Positions 40,810-49,912 are shown, counted from the first letter of the stretch. The stretch: DNA of 64,000 nucleotides from an uncultured Collinsella sp. (GCA_959026535.1 CAUFMB010000005.1:1-64000), one strand, 5' to 3'. Program-made: numbers and translations. The notes: generated by a model from the letters alone, not told the origin.

Positions 40810-42198
40810 CTACTTGTGGAGCGCTGCCAAGGTGGGATCGGCCGGCGCAGGAGCCTCCAGGTCGGAGACCTTCACAATGCCGTTCTCATCGGAGAAGGCA
40901 CGGTAAATGGTCTGAATCGCCAGGTCGAAGTCCTTCTCCTCGACACCGATAATGATGTTGATCTCGTCGCAGCTCTGCGAAATCATACGCACGCTCACGC
41001 CGGCCTGGCCAAGCATGCCAAACAGATGGCCCGAGATGCCGGCACGACCACGCAGGTTGCGACCGACGGTCGCGATAAGCGCCAGGCCCTCGACAACCTC
41101 GATCTCGAGCGGCTCGACCTCCTGCTGAATGTCGCCCACGAGCGAGTACAGCGAGTCGTGAACGTCCTGCTCCTGCACCACGGCGCCAAAGCGGTCGACA
41201 CCGGTGGGCATGTGCTCAACGGAAACGTCATAGCGCTCGAAGACCGAAAGCGCGCGGCGCATAAAGCCGACACGGGGCTTGGTGCGGTCGCGGGCCACAT
41301 TGATGGCGACAAAGCCGCGTTTGCCGGTCACGCCGGTAATGATGGGCTCCGCCTCGCCCTCGTCAGCCGTCTCGCTAATGATGGTGCCGGGGTCCTGCGG
41401 CGCATTGGTGTTCTTGATGACCAGCGGAATGCCTGCCTCGCGCACGGGGAACACGGCCTCCTCGTGCAGGACGCTTGCGCCCATGTACGAAAGCTCGCGC
41501 AGCTCCTCGTAGGTAACGCGCGCAATGGGCTGAGCCTCGGGAACAATACGCGGATCGGCAGAATAGAAGCCCGAAACGTCGGTCCAGTTCTCGTACAGAT
41601 CGGCGCCAAGGCACTTGGCCAGAATCGAGCCCGAAATATCGCCACCGCCTCGATCGAGCAGCTTGATCTGGCCCTCACGCGTCGCGCCGTAGAAACCGGG
41701 CATAACAAAGCCACCCTGCTGGCCGTACTCCCGCACCAGCTCGGAGGTGCGGTTCATGCTGAGCGTACCATCGTGATGGAACGCCACAACCGTCGCGGCG
41801 TCCAGGAACGGCAGGCCCAGGTACTCGGACATCAGGCGAGCGGTGAAGTACTCGCCGCGGCTCACAAGCTCCTCGGTGGAGTAGCCGCCCGAGCGGGCGC
41901 GCTCGGAAAAGGCTGCGAACTCCTCGCGGATGGGATAGGTGAGCTCCAGCTCGTCAGCGATATCAAAATAGCGCTGACCGATGTCCTCGAGCAGCTCCTC
42001 GCACGACACGTGATACTTAACGTGCGCGTTAACCAGGTAGAGCAGGTCGGTCACCTTGGTGTCGCCCTTAAAGCGGCGACCGCAGGCGGAAACCACCACA
42101 AAACGGCGGGCAGGGTCGGCATCGACGATGGCCTTGATCTTCTTGAAGTGTTCGGCGTCGGCGACCGACGAGCCGCCAAACTTGGCAATTTTTATCAT
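40810..42198 (-). CDS. lysC: Aspartate kinase
   Basis: A 462-residue aspartokinase that phosphorylates aspartate, the entry step of the aspartate family. KFGGSSV opens the kinase domain; VSRGEYFTARLMSEYLG, GGGDISGSILAK and WTDVSGFYSADPRIV are the substrate and nucleotide sites. Two ACT domains follow (about residues 310-450), including LSVFERYDVSVEHMPTGVD and VRMISQSCDEINI, which normally mediate feedback inhibition by lysine and/or threonine. There is no fused homoserine dehydrogenase. GAAAGG lies upstream of the ATG. It is divergent from thrC across a 103-base gap, so both pathway genes share a promoter region. Confidence 0.94.
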   Translation of the reverse strand: MIKIAKFGGSSVADAEHFKKIKAIVDADPARRFVVVSACGRRFKGDTKVTDLLYLVNAHVKYHVSCEELLEDIGQRYFDIADELELTYPIREEFAAFSERARSGGYSTEELVSRGEYFTARLMSEYLGLPFLDAATVVAFHHDGTLSMNRTSELVREYGQQGGFVMPGFYGATREGQIKLLDRGGGDISGSILAKCLGADLYENWTDVSGFYSADPRIVPEAQPIARVTYEELRELSYMGASVLHEEAVFPVREAGIPLVIKNTNAPQDPGTIISETADEGEAEPIITGVTGKRGFVAINVARDRTKPRVGFMRRALSVFERYDVSVEHMPTGVDRFGAVVQEQDVHDSLYSLVGDIQQEVEPLEIEVVEGLALIATVGRNLRGRAGISGHLFGMLGQAGVSVRMISQSCDEINIIIGVEEKDFDLAIQTIYRAFSDENGIVKVSDLEAPAPADPTLAALHK

Positions 42199-42301
42199 GG
42201 CGTGGAGGTTACCTTTCTAAAAGCCTCTGCAAACCTGTTTTGCGCGCTCTGATACCATGGTTTCACCGATTGGGACCAAGGTATCCGAGGAGCACTGTTA
42301 T

Positions 42302-43819
42302 ATGGGAACTTATCATAGTACACGAGGACGCACTTTATCATGCTCAAGTAAGGTGGCAATCCGTACCGGCATCGCTCCCGACGGGGGTTTGTTTGTCTCG
42401 GACGAGCTTGGCACCCAGCAGGTCGATATCAGCTCGCTTGCTGATAAATCGTACTTTGAAATCGCTCAAAATGTGTTGGGAATGTTACTGAACGATTACA
42501 CGGACGAAGAAATTTCGGCGTGTGTCGACGAGGCATACCGCGGCACGTTCGCGAGTGAAGAGGTCACGCCTCTCGTCAAGCTCGACGCAGCACCGGGCAC
42601 CGACGCCCCTCAGACCTATGTGATGGAGCTCTTTGGCGGCCCCACGAGCGCCTTCAAGGACGTCGCCCTGCAGATGCTCCCCCGCCTCATGGCCCGCACC
42701 TCCGCCCAGGACGGCGGCGCCGAGCGCATCATGATCGTCACCGCCACGTCGGGCGACACGGGCAAGGCAGCACTCGCCGGCTTTGCCGACGCCCCGGGCA
42801 CGGGCATCACCGTCTTTTATCCCGAGGGCAAAGTCAGCCGCGTACAGAATCTGCAGATGTCCACTCAGGAGGGCGATAACGTCGCCGTCTGCGGCATCCG
42901 CGGCAACTTTGACGACGCCCAGAGCGCCGTCAAGCGCATCTTTGCCGATAAGGAGCTTGCCGAGCGTCTGGAGGCCGCAGGCACGGTGCTTTCGAGCGCC
43001 AACTCCATCAACGTCGGCCGTCTGGTACCGCAGGTCGTCTACTACTTTGCCGCCTATGCGCAGCTGCTGCGCGCCGGCGCCATCGAGGCCGGCGACGCCG
43101 TGGAGTTCTGCGTACCGACCGGCAACTTTGGCGATATCCTGGCCGGTTACTATGCCAAGCGCATGGGTCTGCCCGTCGCCAAGCTCATCGTCGCGAGCGA
43201 CAAGAACAACGTGCTTGCCGACTTCCTGACCACCGGCGTTTACGACCGTAACCGCCCGTTCTTCACGACCATCTCGCCGTCGATGGACATCCTTATTAGC
43301 TCCAACCTCGAGCGCATGCTCTACTTCCTGTCCGATGGCGACTGCGAACTCGTTGCCGGCCTTATGGAGCAGCTGGCACAGACTGGTCGCTACGAGGTTC
43401 CCGCCGACCTGCTGGCAAAGATTCAGAGCGTCTTTGGCTGCGGTTGGGCCAGCGAGGACGAGGTCCGCGCTGCCATCAAGAGTTGCTGGGATGCGAACGG
43501 CTACGTGATCGACCCGCACACCGCCTGCGGCTATCACGTCTTTGAGCAGGTCGTTCCCGCCGAGGGTGCCAAGGCCCGCGTGCTGCTTTCGACCGCCAGC
43601 CCCTACAAGTTCCCGCGCGCCTGCTGCGACGCCCTGGGCCTCGACGTTCCCGAAGATGATTTTGAGGCTATGCGTGTGCTCGAGCAGGCCACCAACACGG
43701 TCGCCCCGACCCAGCTCGCCGAACTCGAATCCAAGCCCGTCCGCTTCGAAGACGTCTGCGACGTCGATGAGATGGCCAGCTACGTAGAGCAGGCTGCAAA
43801 AAAGATGGCTACCAACTAA
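42302..43819 (+). CDS. thrC: Threonine synthase
   Basis: A 505-residue PLP enzyme that converts O-phosphohomoserine to threonine. The PLP lysine is in GPTSAFKDVALQM, the phosphate-binding loop is ATSGDTGKAAL, and STRGRTL and GLFVSDEL are N-terminal marks of the long threonine synthase type. The start is the ATG at 42302, nine bases after GAGGAG; a longer upstream reading frame runs through that ribosome site and is unlikely. It is followed by homoserine kinase on the same strand, with a long palindrome in between. Confidence 0.93.
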   Translation: MGTYHSTRGRTLSCSSKVAIRTGIAPDGGLFVSDELGTQQVDISSLADKSYFEIAQNVLGMLLNDYTDEEISACVDEAYRGTFASEEVTPLVKLDAAPGTDAPQTYVMELFGGPTSAFKDVALQMLPRLMARTSAQDGGAERIMIVTATSGDTGKAALAGFADAPGTGITVFYPEGKVSRVQNLQMSTQEGDNVAVCGIRGNFDDAQSAVKRIFADKELAERLEAAGTVLSSANSINVGRLVPQVVYYFAAYAQLLRAGAIEAGDAVEFCVPTGNFGDILAGYYAKRMGLPVAKLIVASDKNNVLADFLTTGVYDRNRPFFTTISPSMDILISSNLERMLYFLSDGDCELVAGLMEQLAQTGRYEVPADLLAKIQSVFGCGWASEDEVRAAIKSCWDANGYVIDPHTACGYHVFEQVVPAEGAKARVLLSTASPYKFPRACCDALGLDVPEDDFEAMRVLEQATNTVAPTQLAELESKPVRFEDVCDVDEMASYVEQAAKKMATN

Positions 43820-43896
43820 ACCCCATATAAGGCGCCGGCGAAAGCCGGCGCACTTTCTTTTAATTTGGCTCCCCAGCGCGGTGAGGAGACGGCGTA

Positions 43897-44007
43897 GGTC
43901 GGTTTCACGCTTGCTCCGTCGCGAGTTCCGCACGAGCCGAAGGCCACTAAATGTGGCCTTCGTGCGAGCAGGACTGTCCGAGCAGCGGAGCAAGCGTGAA
44001 ACCGACC
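43897..44007. repeat. Long palindrome between thrC and thrB
   Basis: 22-bp perfect outer arms (43897-43918 and 43986-44007), an inner stem CGAAGGCCAC (43938-43947) with GTGGCCTTCG (43953-43962), and an asymmetric middle containing TTCCGCA on the left and GCAGGACTGTCCGAG on the right. The right arm ends five bases before the AGGAGG of thrB. Related in shape, but not strictly in sequence, to elements A, B, C and E. Confidence 0.8.
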
Positions 44008-44026
44008 CCCAGGAGGACCAACAACA

Positions 44027-44908
44027 ATGATCAAGATCACCGTCCCAGCAACCAGCGCCAACCTAGGCATCGGCTACGACACCCTCGGCATGGCCGTTAG
44101 CCTCTACTCGCACTTCACCTTCGAGCGCGCCGACAAGCTCACCATCACGGGCTGCCCCGAGGAGTTCCAAAACGAGAATAACCTGGTCTATGTGAGCTTT
44201 GTCGATGCTCTGGCCGCGTGGGGCGAGCCGGCTTTTCCCGTTGCTATCGACATTCAGACCGACGTGCCCGTCGCCCGTGGCCTGGGTTCCAGCTCCACCT
44301 GCGTCGTCGCCGGCATTATGGCCGCCGCCGCACTGACAGGCCACACCGTCGACCGCGCTGAGCTCGTCCGCATTGCCACCGAGGTCGAGGGCCATCCCGA
44401 TAACGTCGCCCCTGCTATCCTGGGCGGCGGCGTCTGCTCCTTTACGCCGACCGATTCGCTCCCCCAGTGCCTGCGCTACGAGGTGAGCGATCGCTTGCGT
44501 TTTATTACCGTGATTCCGCCCTACGAGGTGCATACGAGCGAAGCGCGCAAGGTTGTGCCGCAGGAGATTCCACTCTCCACCGCCGTATGGCAAATGGGCC
44601 GCATCGCCGGCATGACGCGCGGCCTGGAAACCGGCGACCTTGACCTGATTGCTGCCGCCAACGACGACCGCATCCAGGAGCCCTATCGCCGCCGCCTCAT
44701 CCCCGACTACAACGCCGTGCGCGACACCTGCCTTAACGGAGGCGCTAAGACCATCTGGATCAGCGGTTCGGGCTCGACCCTCATGGCTGTAACCGACGAC
44801 ACCATCGTGGCAAAGTTCCTGCAGGTCAAGCTGCGTGAGCAGTTCCCCAAGTGTGACACGCATATTCTGACGTGCGACACCGAGGGCGCTCAAATCGAGT
44901 ACCTGTAG
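44027..44908 (+). CDS. thrB: Homoserine kinase
   Basis: A 293-residue GHMP-family kinase that phosphorylates homoserine for threonine synthase. It opens with VPATSANLGIGYDTLGMA; the ATP loop is VARGLGSSSTCVVAG near residues 85-100; the C-terminal GGAKTIWISGSGSTLMA is the third GHMP motif. AGGAGG precedes the ATG. The stop codon lies inside the outermost arm of the following palindrome. Homoserine dehydrogenase, needed between asd and this step, is not in the window. Confidence 0.94.
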   Translation: MIKITVPATSANLGIGYDTLGMAVSLYSHFTFERADKLTITGCPEEFQNENNLVYVSFVDALAAWGEPAFPVAIDIQTDVPVARGLGSSSTCVVAGIMAAAALTGHTVDRAELVRIATEVEGHPDNVAPAILGGGVCSFTPTDSLPQCLRYEVSDRLRFITVIPPYEVHTSEARKVVPQEIPLSTAVWQMGRIAGMTRGLETGDLDLIAAANDDRIQEPYRRRLIPDYNAVRDTCLNGGAKTIWISGSGSTLMAVTDDTIVAKFLQVKLREQFPKCDTHILTCDTEGAQIEYL

Positions 44909-45088
44909 ACATCCTCCCCATATACCTGTCCGGGACGGTCGGGATGTTCCCTCAAAATCGTCCTCGCGCATGAAGGCCCCTTGTCCTGCTCCTACGGAGC
45001 GGCGGACAAGGGGCCTTCGCGCTGCGGAATGATTTTGAGGGAACATCCCGACCGTCCCTGCGCCCACCTTGCTGAGGACGTCTACAGG
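44902..45088. repeat. Long palindromic element E (conserved internal loop, reverse)
   Basis: 28-bp perfect arms (44932-44959 and 45031-45058) inside a further 15-bp pair (44902-44916 and 45074-45088) that covers the thrB stop. Read on the minus strand it has CCGCA (45027-45023), the helix GCGC/GCGC, a CAT bulge segment (44972-44970) and GAGGACG (44965-44959). The inner stem is 14 bp (44973-44986 and 45004-45017) with a GCTCC-GTA-GGAGC-A cap, closely like element C. Confidence 0.85.
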
Positions 45089-45148
45089 GACCCACGCTTT
45101 GAAGGGGCGCCGGGCTGATAGCCTGCCTTTTATTGATAGGGGCGCTTA

Positions 45149-45739
45149 TTAGAGGCAGGCCTCGGCGATGCGCTTTTTGAGTTCGTCGATGCCGGTACCG
45201 GTCTGGGAGCTTGTGATGATCACGTTCTCGGCTGGAACGTTGAGCTGCTTTTTGATGGCCGCTGCCTGGCGGGCCTGCTGGGTGCGGCTGAGCTTGTCGG
45301 CCTTGGTGAGGCAGACGATAAAGTTGAACTCGTTGCCCTGCAGGTAGTCGATCATGTCATGGTCGAGCTTGCTCGGGTCGTGACGAATATCCACCAGCGA
45401 CACGACCAGGTTAAAGCTGCGCTCCGAGTCGAAGAAGTCGCCGATAAGTTCTGCCCAGCGGTCACGCTCGGCCTTGGAACGACGGGCGAAGCCATAGCCC
45501 GGCAGGTCGACGAAGTGCACGTCGTCGGCCTCGAAGAAGTTGATGTTGCTCGTCTTGCCCGGTGTGCTCGAAACCTTCACCAGGTTCTTGCGGCCAAAGA
45601 GTTTGTTCATGATCGACGACTTGCCCACGTTGGAGCGGCCGACGAAGCTCACCTCGGGGCAGGTGGACTCGGGAATCTGCGAAACCTTGCCATAGCTGGC
45701 GACGAACTTGGCAAGCTGGTAGTTAATGGAATCGGCCAT
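45149..45739 (-). CDS. engB: Ribosome biogenesis GTP-binding protein YsxC/EngB
   Basis: A 196-residue GTPase needed for assembly of the large ribosomal subunit. The P-loop is GRSNVGKSS (about residues 32-40), switch I threonine in SSTPGKTSNINFF, G3 is DLPGYGFA, and G4 is TKADKLS. Length is normal. I use the ATG at 45739 with AAGGAG; codons further upstream show no similarity. Its start is 38 bases from the nucleosidase stop on the same strand, so the two may be cotranscribed. Confidence 0.93.
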   Translation of the reverse strand: MADSINYQLAKFVASYGKVSQIPESTCPEVSFVGRSNVGKSSIMNKLFGRKNLVKVSSTPGKTSNINFFEADDVHFVDLPGYGFARRSKAERDRWAELIGDFFDSERSFNLVVSLVDIRHDPSKLDHDMIDYLQGNEFNFIVCLTKADKLSRTQQARQAAAIKKQLNVPAENVIITSSQTGTGIDELKKRIAEACL

Positions 45740-45777
45740 GGACACTCCTTGGTCGTAGGTTCTTACAAAAGAGCGCG

Positions 45778-46518
45778 CTAATAGATAGCAGCGATACGGC
45801 GAACGATATCGAGCGTAATGCCACTCGCGGTACGGGCATACTCGAACAGGTCGAACTCGCGGTCGCAAATCGCATCGTACGCCTCGTCACAATTATCGCT
45901 GATAGCGCGCAGCACCAGGCAATCGACACCATTTTTAGTTGCGACATGGGCAATCGCCGCGCCCTCCATGCCGACACAATCGGCATGCGTCGCCTCAATA
46001 GCGTCGTTGCGCATGGCAGCGCCCGTCACAAAACGGTTGCCCGTGGCAATCGTACCGACCAGGAACTGCTTTGCGCCCTCGTTCGAGGCGGCTGCATTTG
46101 TCGAAGCGTTGACAAAGCCACGCTCAGAAAGCACATCGGCAGCAATATCGACCAGCGCAGGCGTCGAGCCAAACTCCTCGAGCCCCGGTGCAGACTCGGC
46201 GATAAGCGCGGTATCGGTATCCAGATAGCGCAGGCGTTTGCCGATGACCACGTCGTCGATATGGAGCTTGGGGTTCAAACCGCCCGCGATACCCGAAAGC
46301 ACAACTGCCTGTGGAGCATACTTGCTAATGAGGTGCTGTGTTGCGGCGGCAGCGTTTACCGTGCCCATACCCGCCGTTGTGGCGACAAGCGTCAGGCCGT
46401 CGAACTCACCGCTCACAACGGTCAGGCCCGCCTCCTGTGCCTCGCAGACGTCGCTCAGCTCTTCCTTAATCTGCATGATCTCTTTTTCGAGTGCACCGAT
46501 AATCGCGATGGTAGCCAT
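45778..46518 (-). CDS. mtnN: 5'-methylthioadenosine/S-adenosylhomocysteine nucleosidase
   Basis: A 246-residue nucleosidase that cleaves adenine from methylthioadenosine and S-adenosylhomocysteine, removing products of SAM metabolism. MATIAIIGALEKEI opens the protein; GIAGGLNP is the phosphorylase-fold glycine loop, VGMEGAAIAHVA holds the ribose-binding Met-Glu pair, and LRAISDNCDE carries the catalytic aspartate. The ATG at 46518 has GGGGAA upstream. It precedes engB on the same strand. Confidence 0.92.
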   Translation of the reverse strand: MATIAIIGALEKEIMQIKEELSDVCEAQEAGLTVVSGEFDGLTLVATTAGMGTVNAAAATQHLISKYAPQAVVLSGIAGGLNPKLHIDDVVIGKRLRYLDTDTALIAESAPGLEEFGSTPALVDIAADVLSERGFVNASTNAAASNEGAKQFLVGTIATGNRFVTGAAMRNDAIEATHADCVGMEGAAIAHVATKNGVDCLVLRAISDNCDEAYDAICDREFDLFEYARTASGITLDIVRRIAAIY

Positions 46519-46596
46519 GCCATTCCCCAAACCTATACGAAATTCTCAACCACGGTATGGTACCAGCATTTTGTTTGACCTCGTCAAACGAACACG

Positions 46597-47715
46597 CTAG
46601 GCCAGTGCAGCTCGCGTATCAAACAGAGCCTTTGCAATCGCAGCCGTAACCTCGCTCGAGCGGTCGCTCCACGGCATCGATGTCATGATGCTCATGACAT
46701 AGGTACGGCCATCGATGTCGATAAGGCCCGCATCGCATGTCGAATAGCAACCATCCTCGCTAATCCAGCCTGCCTTGTTGCGTACCAAGGCTTGGTCGTC
46801 GGCAATCCCATCACGGATAAATGAGCGCGATGTTGATGACAGCAGTTCAGATAACCACTGGGAGGTCTCACTGCCCCTGCTCAAATACTCACTCATCTCG
46901 CGCCACAACTTGGCCGAGGTGCGCGGGCAATAAGTGGGAAAATCACTCATCGGATCGAGTGCGGTATCGTAATCGATGCCAAGACCGACAATCCAATCCT
47001 CGTAACCGACACGGTCAAACGCCGCGCGTAACGCAATAAACGAATCGTTGTCCGAATTAACGACCGCGGCCTCGATCAGGTCGCGCACCGTCTGCCAGCC
47101 CATGTTGTAGCCGCCATAGGTGCCAAGGGAATCATCGAGTGAGACCTGACCCGTCTCGACCAGAGATTCGCAGACGTAGAGTACATAGAGCGCCTTATAA
47201 CTGCTCGCACCGTACACCTCGGCGTCCGCGTTATACGTCACGCCCTTGCCACTTGACAGGTCGTAGAACACCACGCCCACATCGCCCAGCTCCTGCGCCT
47301 GACTCAGGGCATCTTGGAGCGCGGCGAGGCTCTCATCCTCCAAGGCGGGAATCTGGTCATCAACCAGTGAAAAGGTCTGCACGGTATCGCCTGAGGGAAT
47401 ATCGTTAAAGTCCGCCTTCGAAAGCCTCGTCTTGAGACTCGCTGTCGACAGGGTTTGGCTTGCGGTGGCTTTAGATTCAGAGACCTTTTTGTTTTGCGTC
47501 TGTACCGTTGACGCATCTGAGTGTGCCATTCGCTCCGAGGCGTAGGTTTTAGCGGTAATTCCGAGGATAATAACCACCAACGTTAGCATCCCAATTGCGG
47601 CAATCTTCGTTACGTGGATGCGAGCGTCAGCGTGGCCACGCGAAGGCGTGCCCTTCGTCTCATATCTGCTGCCATGCTGCGGCACATACTCGTCCCGCGA
47701 TGCGTTGTTTCGCAC
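46597..47715 (-). CDS. Membrane-anchored serine hydrolase (class A beta-lactamase fold)
   Basis: A 372-residue protein with a cytoplasmic basic N terminus, one membrane helix (about residues 36-56) and an extracytoplasmic domain of the beta-lactamase/D-Ala-D-Ala peptidase fold. The nucleophile motif SxxK is SSYK in GASSYKALYV, the second motif is SDN in VNSDNDSF, and the third appears as RNKAGW (KAG in place of KTG). All three elements are in the right order. The long linker and divergent sequence suggest a cell-wall role rather than antibiotic resistance. It starts at GTG with AGGAG five bases upstream. It is transcribed alone. Confidence 0.83.
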   Translation of the reverse strand: MRNNASRDEYVPQHGSRYETKGTPSRGHADARIHVTKIAAIGMLTLVVIILGITAKTYASERMAHSDASTVQTQNKKVSESKATASQTLSTASLKTRLSKADFNDIPSGDTVQTFSLVDDQIPALEDESLAALQDALSQAQELGDVGVVFYDLSSGKGVTYNADAEVYGASSYKALYVLYVCESLVETGQVSLDDSLGTYGGYNMGWQTVRDLIEAAVVNSDNDSFIALRAAFDRVGYEDWIVGLGIDYDTALDPMSDFPTYCPRTSAKLWREMSEYLSRGSETSQWLSELLSSTSRSFIRDGIADDQALVRNKAGWISEDGCYSTCDAGLIDIDGRTYVMSIMTSMPWSDRSSEVTAAIAKALFDTRAALA

Positions 47716-47873
47716 GTGGTCTCCTGACTGCTACCGTTCATATATGAGCAGCATAATACCGAGCAGGCATTTCTTTCCAAAGATATTCAGCGACGTTTAA
47801 GGTGTCTTTAAAGAAACCACAAGCGTATTTATCCAAATGGCACGATTCTGTTGCGCATCTCCGCCCAAAACGC

Positions 47874-47940
47874 AGTTGCGGTGGAATAGTTCCTATTTGG
47901 GCGGCATAAGCCGAAAAACAAGAACTATTCCACCGCAACT
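47874..47940. repeat. Palindrome AGTTGCGGTG family, copy 2
   Basis: 19-bp perfect arms (47874-47892 and 47922-47940). The CTATTTG after the left arm is shared with copy 1 at 26277. Two arm substitutions relative to copy 1 are compensated. No T-run follows. It lies in the 337-base gap between the serine hydrolase and pflA. Confidence 0.8.
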
Positions 47941-47976
47941 TGACAGGGCTCTTTGGCAATCAACTTGGTGCCCAGG

Positions 47977-48009
47977 GGCACTCATTTAAGTCTGTCCCCA
48001 ATGAGTGCC
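47977..48009. repeat. Hairpin with CTGTCCCC loop
   Basis: GGCACTCATT and its complement enclose TAAGTCTGTCCCC, the same loop end as the repeat at 27360-27394. It lies 44 bases past the pflA stop and may be its 3' end. Confidence 0.7.
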
Positions 48010-48052
48010 GTGAGTTCCAGCTCGGGTATCATAAAGGGGCAAAAATGGCTTG

Positions 48053-48871
48053 TTAGCCGATGGCCGACCTGAGCTCCGCACGGCGCTTTTTCATACCGGC
48101 CATAACGGCATTGCGCAGCTCGGGCATGCGCGCGGTATCCATCTGAGGTACGCCCTCAAGCTTATAGGGAATGCCCAGTTGCTCGTACTTGACGACACCC
48201 ATCGTGTGATACGGCAGCATTTCCAGGCCCACCACGTTGTGCCATGGAGCGATGAGGCGACCGAGGTTCTCGCACTCCTCCACCGTGTCGGTAATGCCCG
48301 GCACCACCACGTGGCGGATAACGACCTTAATCTTGCGACGCGCAAGCTCATCACCAAACGCCAGAATGCGTGCGGGATCGCAACCGGTCAGCTTTTTATG
48401 CTCGACCGGGTCGGCATGCTTAATATCGAGCAGTACCATGTCGGTCTCGTTGAGCACGGCATCGAACTTCTCGGGGTGGTTGGGGTCAAATGCATAGCCA
48501 CAGCTATCTAGGCAGGTATGTACACGGCCATCGGGGTTGTTGTGCATTGCACGAAACAGGTCGGCCAAAAACTCGGGCTGCAGGAGCGGCTCGCCGCCGG
48601 ATACCGTAATACCACCGCTGCGGTAAAACTCATGGTTGCTCTGGAACTCGTCCATCAGGTGCTCGACGGTCACCATGGTGCCGCCGTTAACCGACCAGGT
48701 ATCGGGGTTGTGGCAATACGCACAGCGCATGGGGCAGCCCTGAACAAACACCACAAAGCGGATGCCGGGTCCATCGACCGTTCCCATCGTCTCAATCGAA
48801 TGCACGCGGCCCAGGACAAACGCAGAGTCCTCAGGACGAGCGTCCACACCCTCGAGCGTCATCTCAGCCAT
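48053..48871 (-). CDS. pflA: Pyruvate formate-lyase activating enzyme
   Basis: A 272-residue radical SAM enzyme that places the glycyl radical on pyruvate formate-lyase. The cluster motif is CPMRCAYCHNPDTW near residues 36-50, SGGEPLLQ is the SAM-binding motif, and the protein opens with the usual IETMGTVDGPGIRFVVF. The start is ATG at 48871 with AAGG eight bases upstream; the first ATG of the frame at 48892 has no ribosome site. The PFL body and its glycyl radical protein are 7-8 kb away on the same strand, with the sucrose locus in between, so the three are not one operon. Confidence 0.93.
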   Translation of the reverse strand: MAEMTLEGVDARPEDSAFVLGRVHSIETMGTVDGPGIRFVVFVQGCPMRCAYCHNPDTWSVNGGTMVTVEHLMDEFQSNHEFYRSGGITVSGGEPLLQPEFLADLFRAMHNNPDGRVHTCLDSCGYAFDPNHPEKFDAVLNETDMVLLDIKHADPVEHKKLTGCDPARILAFGDELARRKIKVVIRHVVVPGITDTVEECENLGRLIAPWHNVVGLEMLPYHTMGVVKYEQLGIPYKLEGVPQMDTARMPELRNAVMAGMKKRRAELRSAIG

Positions 48872-49057
48872 TCCCGCTACCTTGCCTCTCATTGGTTTTA
48901 GCTACATAAATGCCAGAGTCATTCTAGCCCATATGCATGATGGCGAAACGGTTTAGCGGTCAATTGGGTTGTTCTATTTGACCCCACGCAAGAGCGGCGG
49001 GTAGGTTGTCGCAACCCGCCCGCCGCCGAGGCAATAGAAATCGATAGACGCCAGGCC

Positions 49058-49912
49058 TTACGCCTTGAGCGTGAGCACCGCGCCGAAGGCGGTCGGGCCG
49101 CAATGGCTCGAGATGACGCCGCCGACCTGAGTCCAGGTAATGTCCTTAAAGCCCAGGTCGTGCGCATAGACTTCCATGTCGTCGCGCAGCTCCTGGGAAA
49201 GGCCTACCGAATACGCCAGGCCAATGTGCGAGTAGTCAATCTCGCCCTTCGCAACCATGTGGTCAATAAAGGCGCGGGCGCACTTGAGCATAGAGCCGCG
49301 GAACTTCTTGGTTGCCACGAACTTGCCGCCCGTCACCTCAATGCAGGGCTTAATCTTGAGCAGGTGGGCGCCAAGGAATGCCACGTTGGACAGACGACCG
49401 CCCGCCTTAAGGAAGGCTAGGTCGGTAGGAACAAAGCCCAGCAGCACACGGTCCATGACGGAATTCGTAAATGCAAAGATTTCGTCGACGGTGGCATCGG
49501 GGTGGGCCTCGATGTATTTGGCGGTCTCGACGACGACGAGCGACTGGCCCACCGAGACAAAGCGCGTGTCCATGGAGAACACGTAGTCGCGGCCCTTAGC
49601 TGCAATCTTGGAGGACTGATGCGAGCAGGTCGTGGCCTCGGAGTACGCAAGATGCAGAATGGTCGCATCGGGCTGCTCGGCATGGATACGGTCGTACACG
49701 TGAGCAAAATCCGCAGGCGCGCAGCCACTGGTCTTGGGCATAACGCCAAACTCGTTGCAGCGCGAATAAATCTCGAGCGGATCGATCGAGCCGTCCTCGA
49801 CGGTCTCGTCACCAATCGTGACATGCATAGGCACGCGCACGATACCGTAGCGTTCGCAGAGCTCCGGCGTCACATCCGAACCAGACTCAACCACGATTAC
49901 GTACTTGCCCAT
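49058..49912 (-). CDS. DegV-family fatty-acid-binding protein
   Basis: A 284-residue DegV/FakB-type protein. FakB proteins present fatty acids to FakA kinase so exogenous fatty acids can enter membrane lipids. VIVVESGSDVTPELCERYGI is the N-terminal signature; the acyl-binding KTSGCAPADF and SEATTCSHQSS loops and RLSNVAFLGAHLLKIKP follow. The usual TSQPS motif is TSGCA, so head-group binding may differ. Start chosen at the ATG at 49912; upstream GTG and ATG codons in frame are alternatives. The kinase partner is not seen. The 276 bases ahead of it contain AAACGGTAG twice, 20 bases apart (50101 and 50121), of unknown meaning. Confidence 0.88.
   Translation of the reverse strand: MGKYVIVVESGSDVTPELCERYGIVRVPMHVTIGDETVEDGSIDPLEIYSRCNEFGVMPKTSGCAPADFAHVYDRIHAEQPDATILHLAYSEATTCSHQSSKIAAKGRDYVFSMDTRFVSVGQSLVVVETAKYIEAHPDATVDEIFAFTNSVMDRVLLGFVPTDLAFLKAGGRLSNVAFLGAHLLKIKPCIEVTGGKFVATKKFRGSMLKCARAFIDHMVAKGEIDYSHIGLAYSVGLSQELRDDMEVYAHDLGFKDITWTQVGGVISSHCGPTAFGAVLTLKA

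Noticed and set aside
46572..46590. GTTTGAC-CTC-GTCAAAC hairpin as a terminator of the serine hydrolase gene
   Set aside because: The stem is short and no T-run follows on the minus strand, so I left it out of the feature list.
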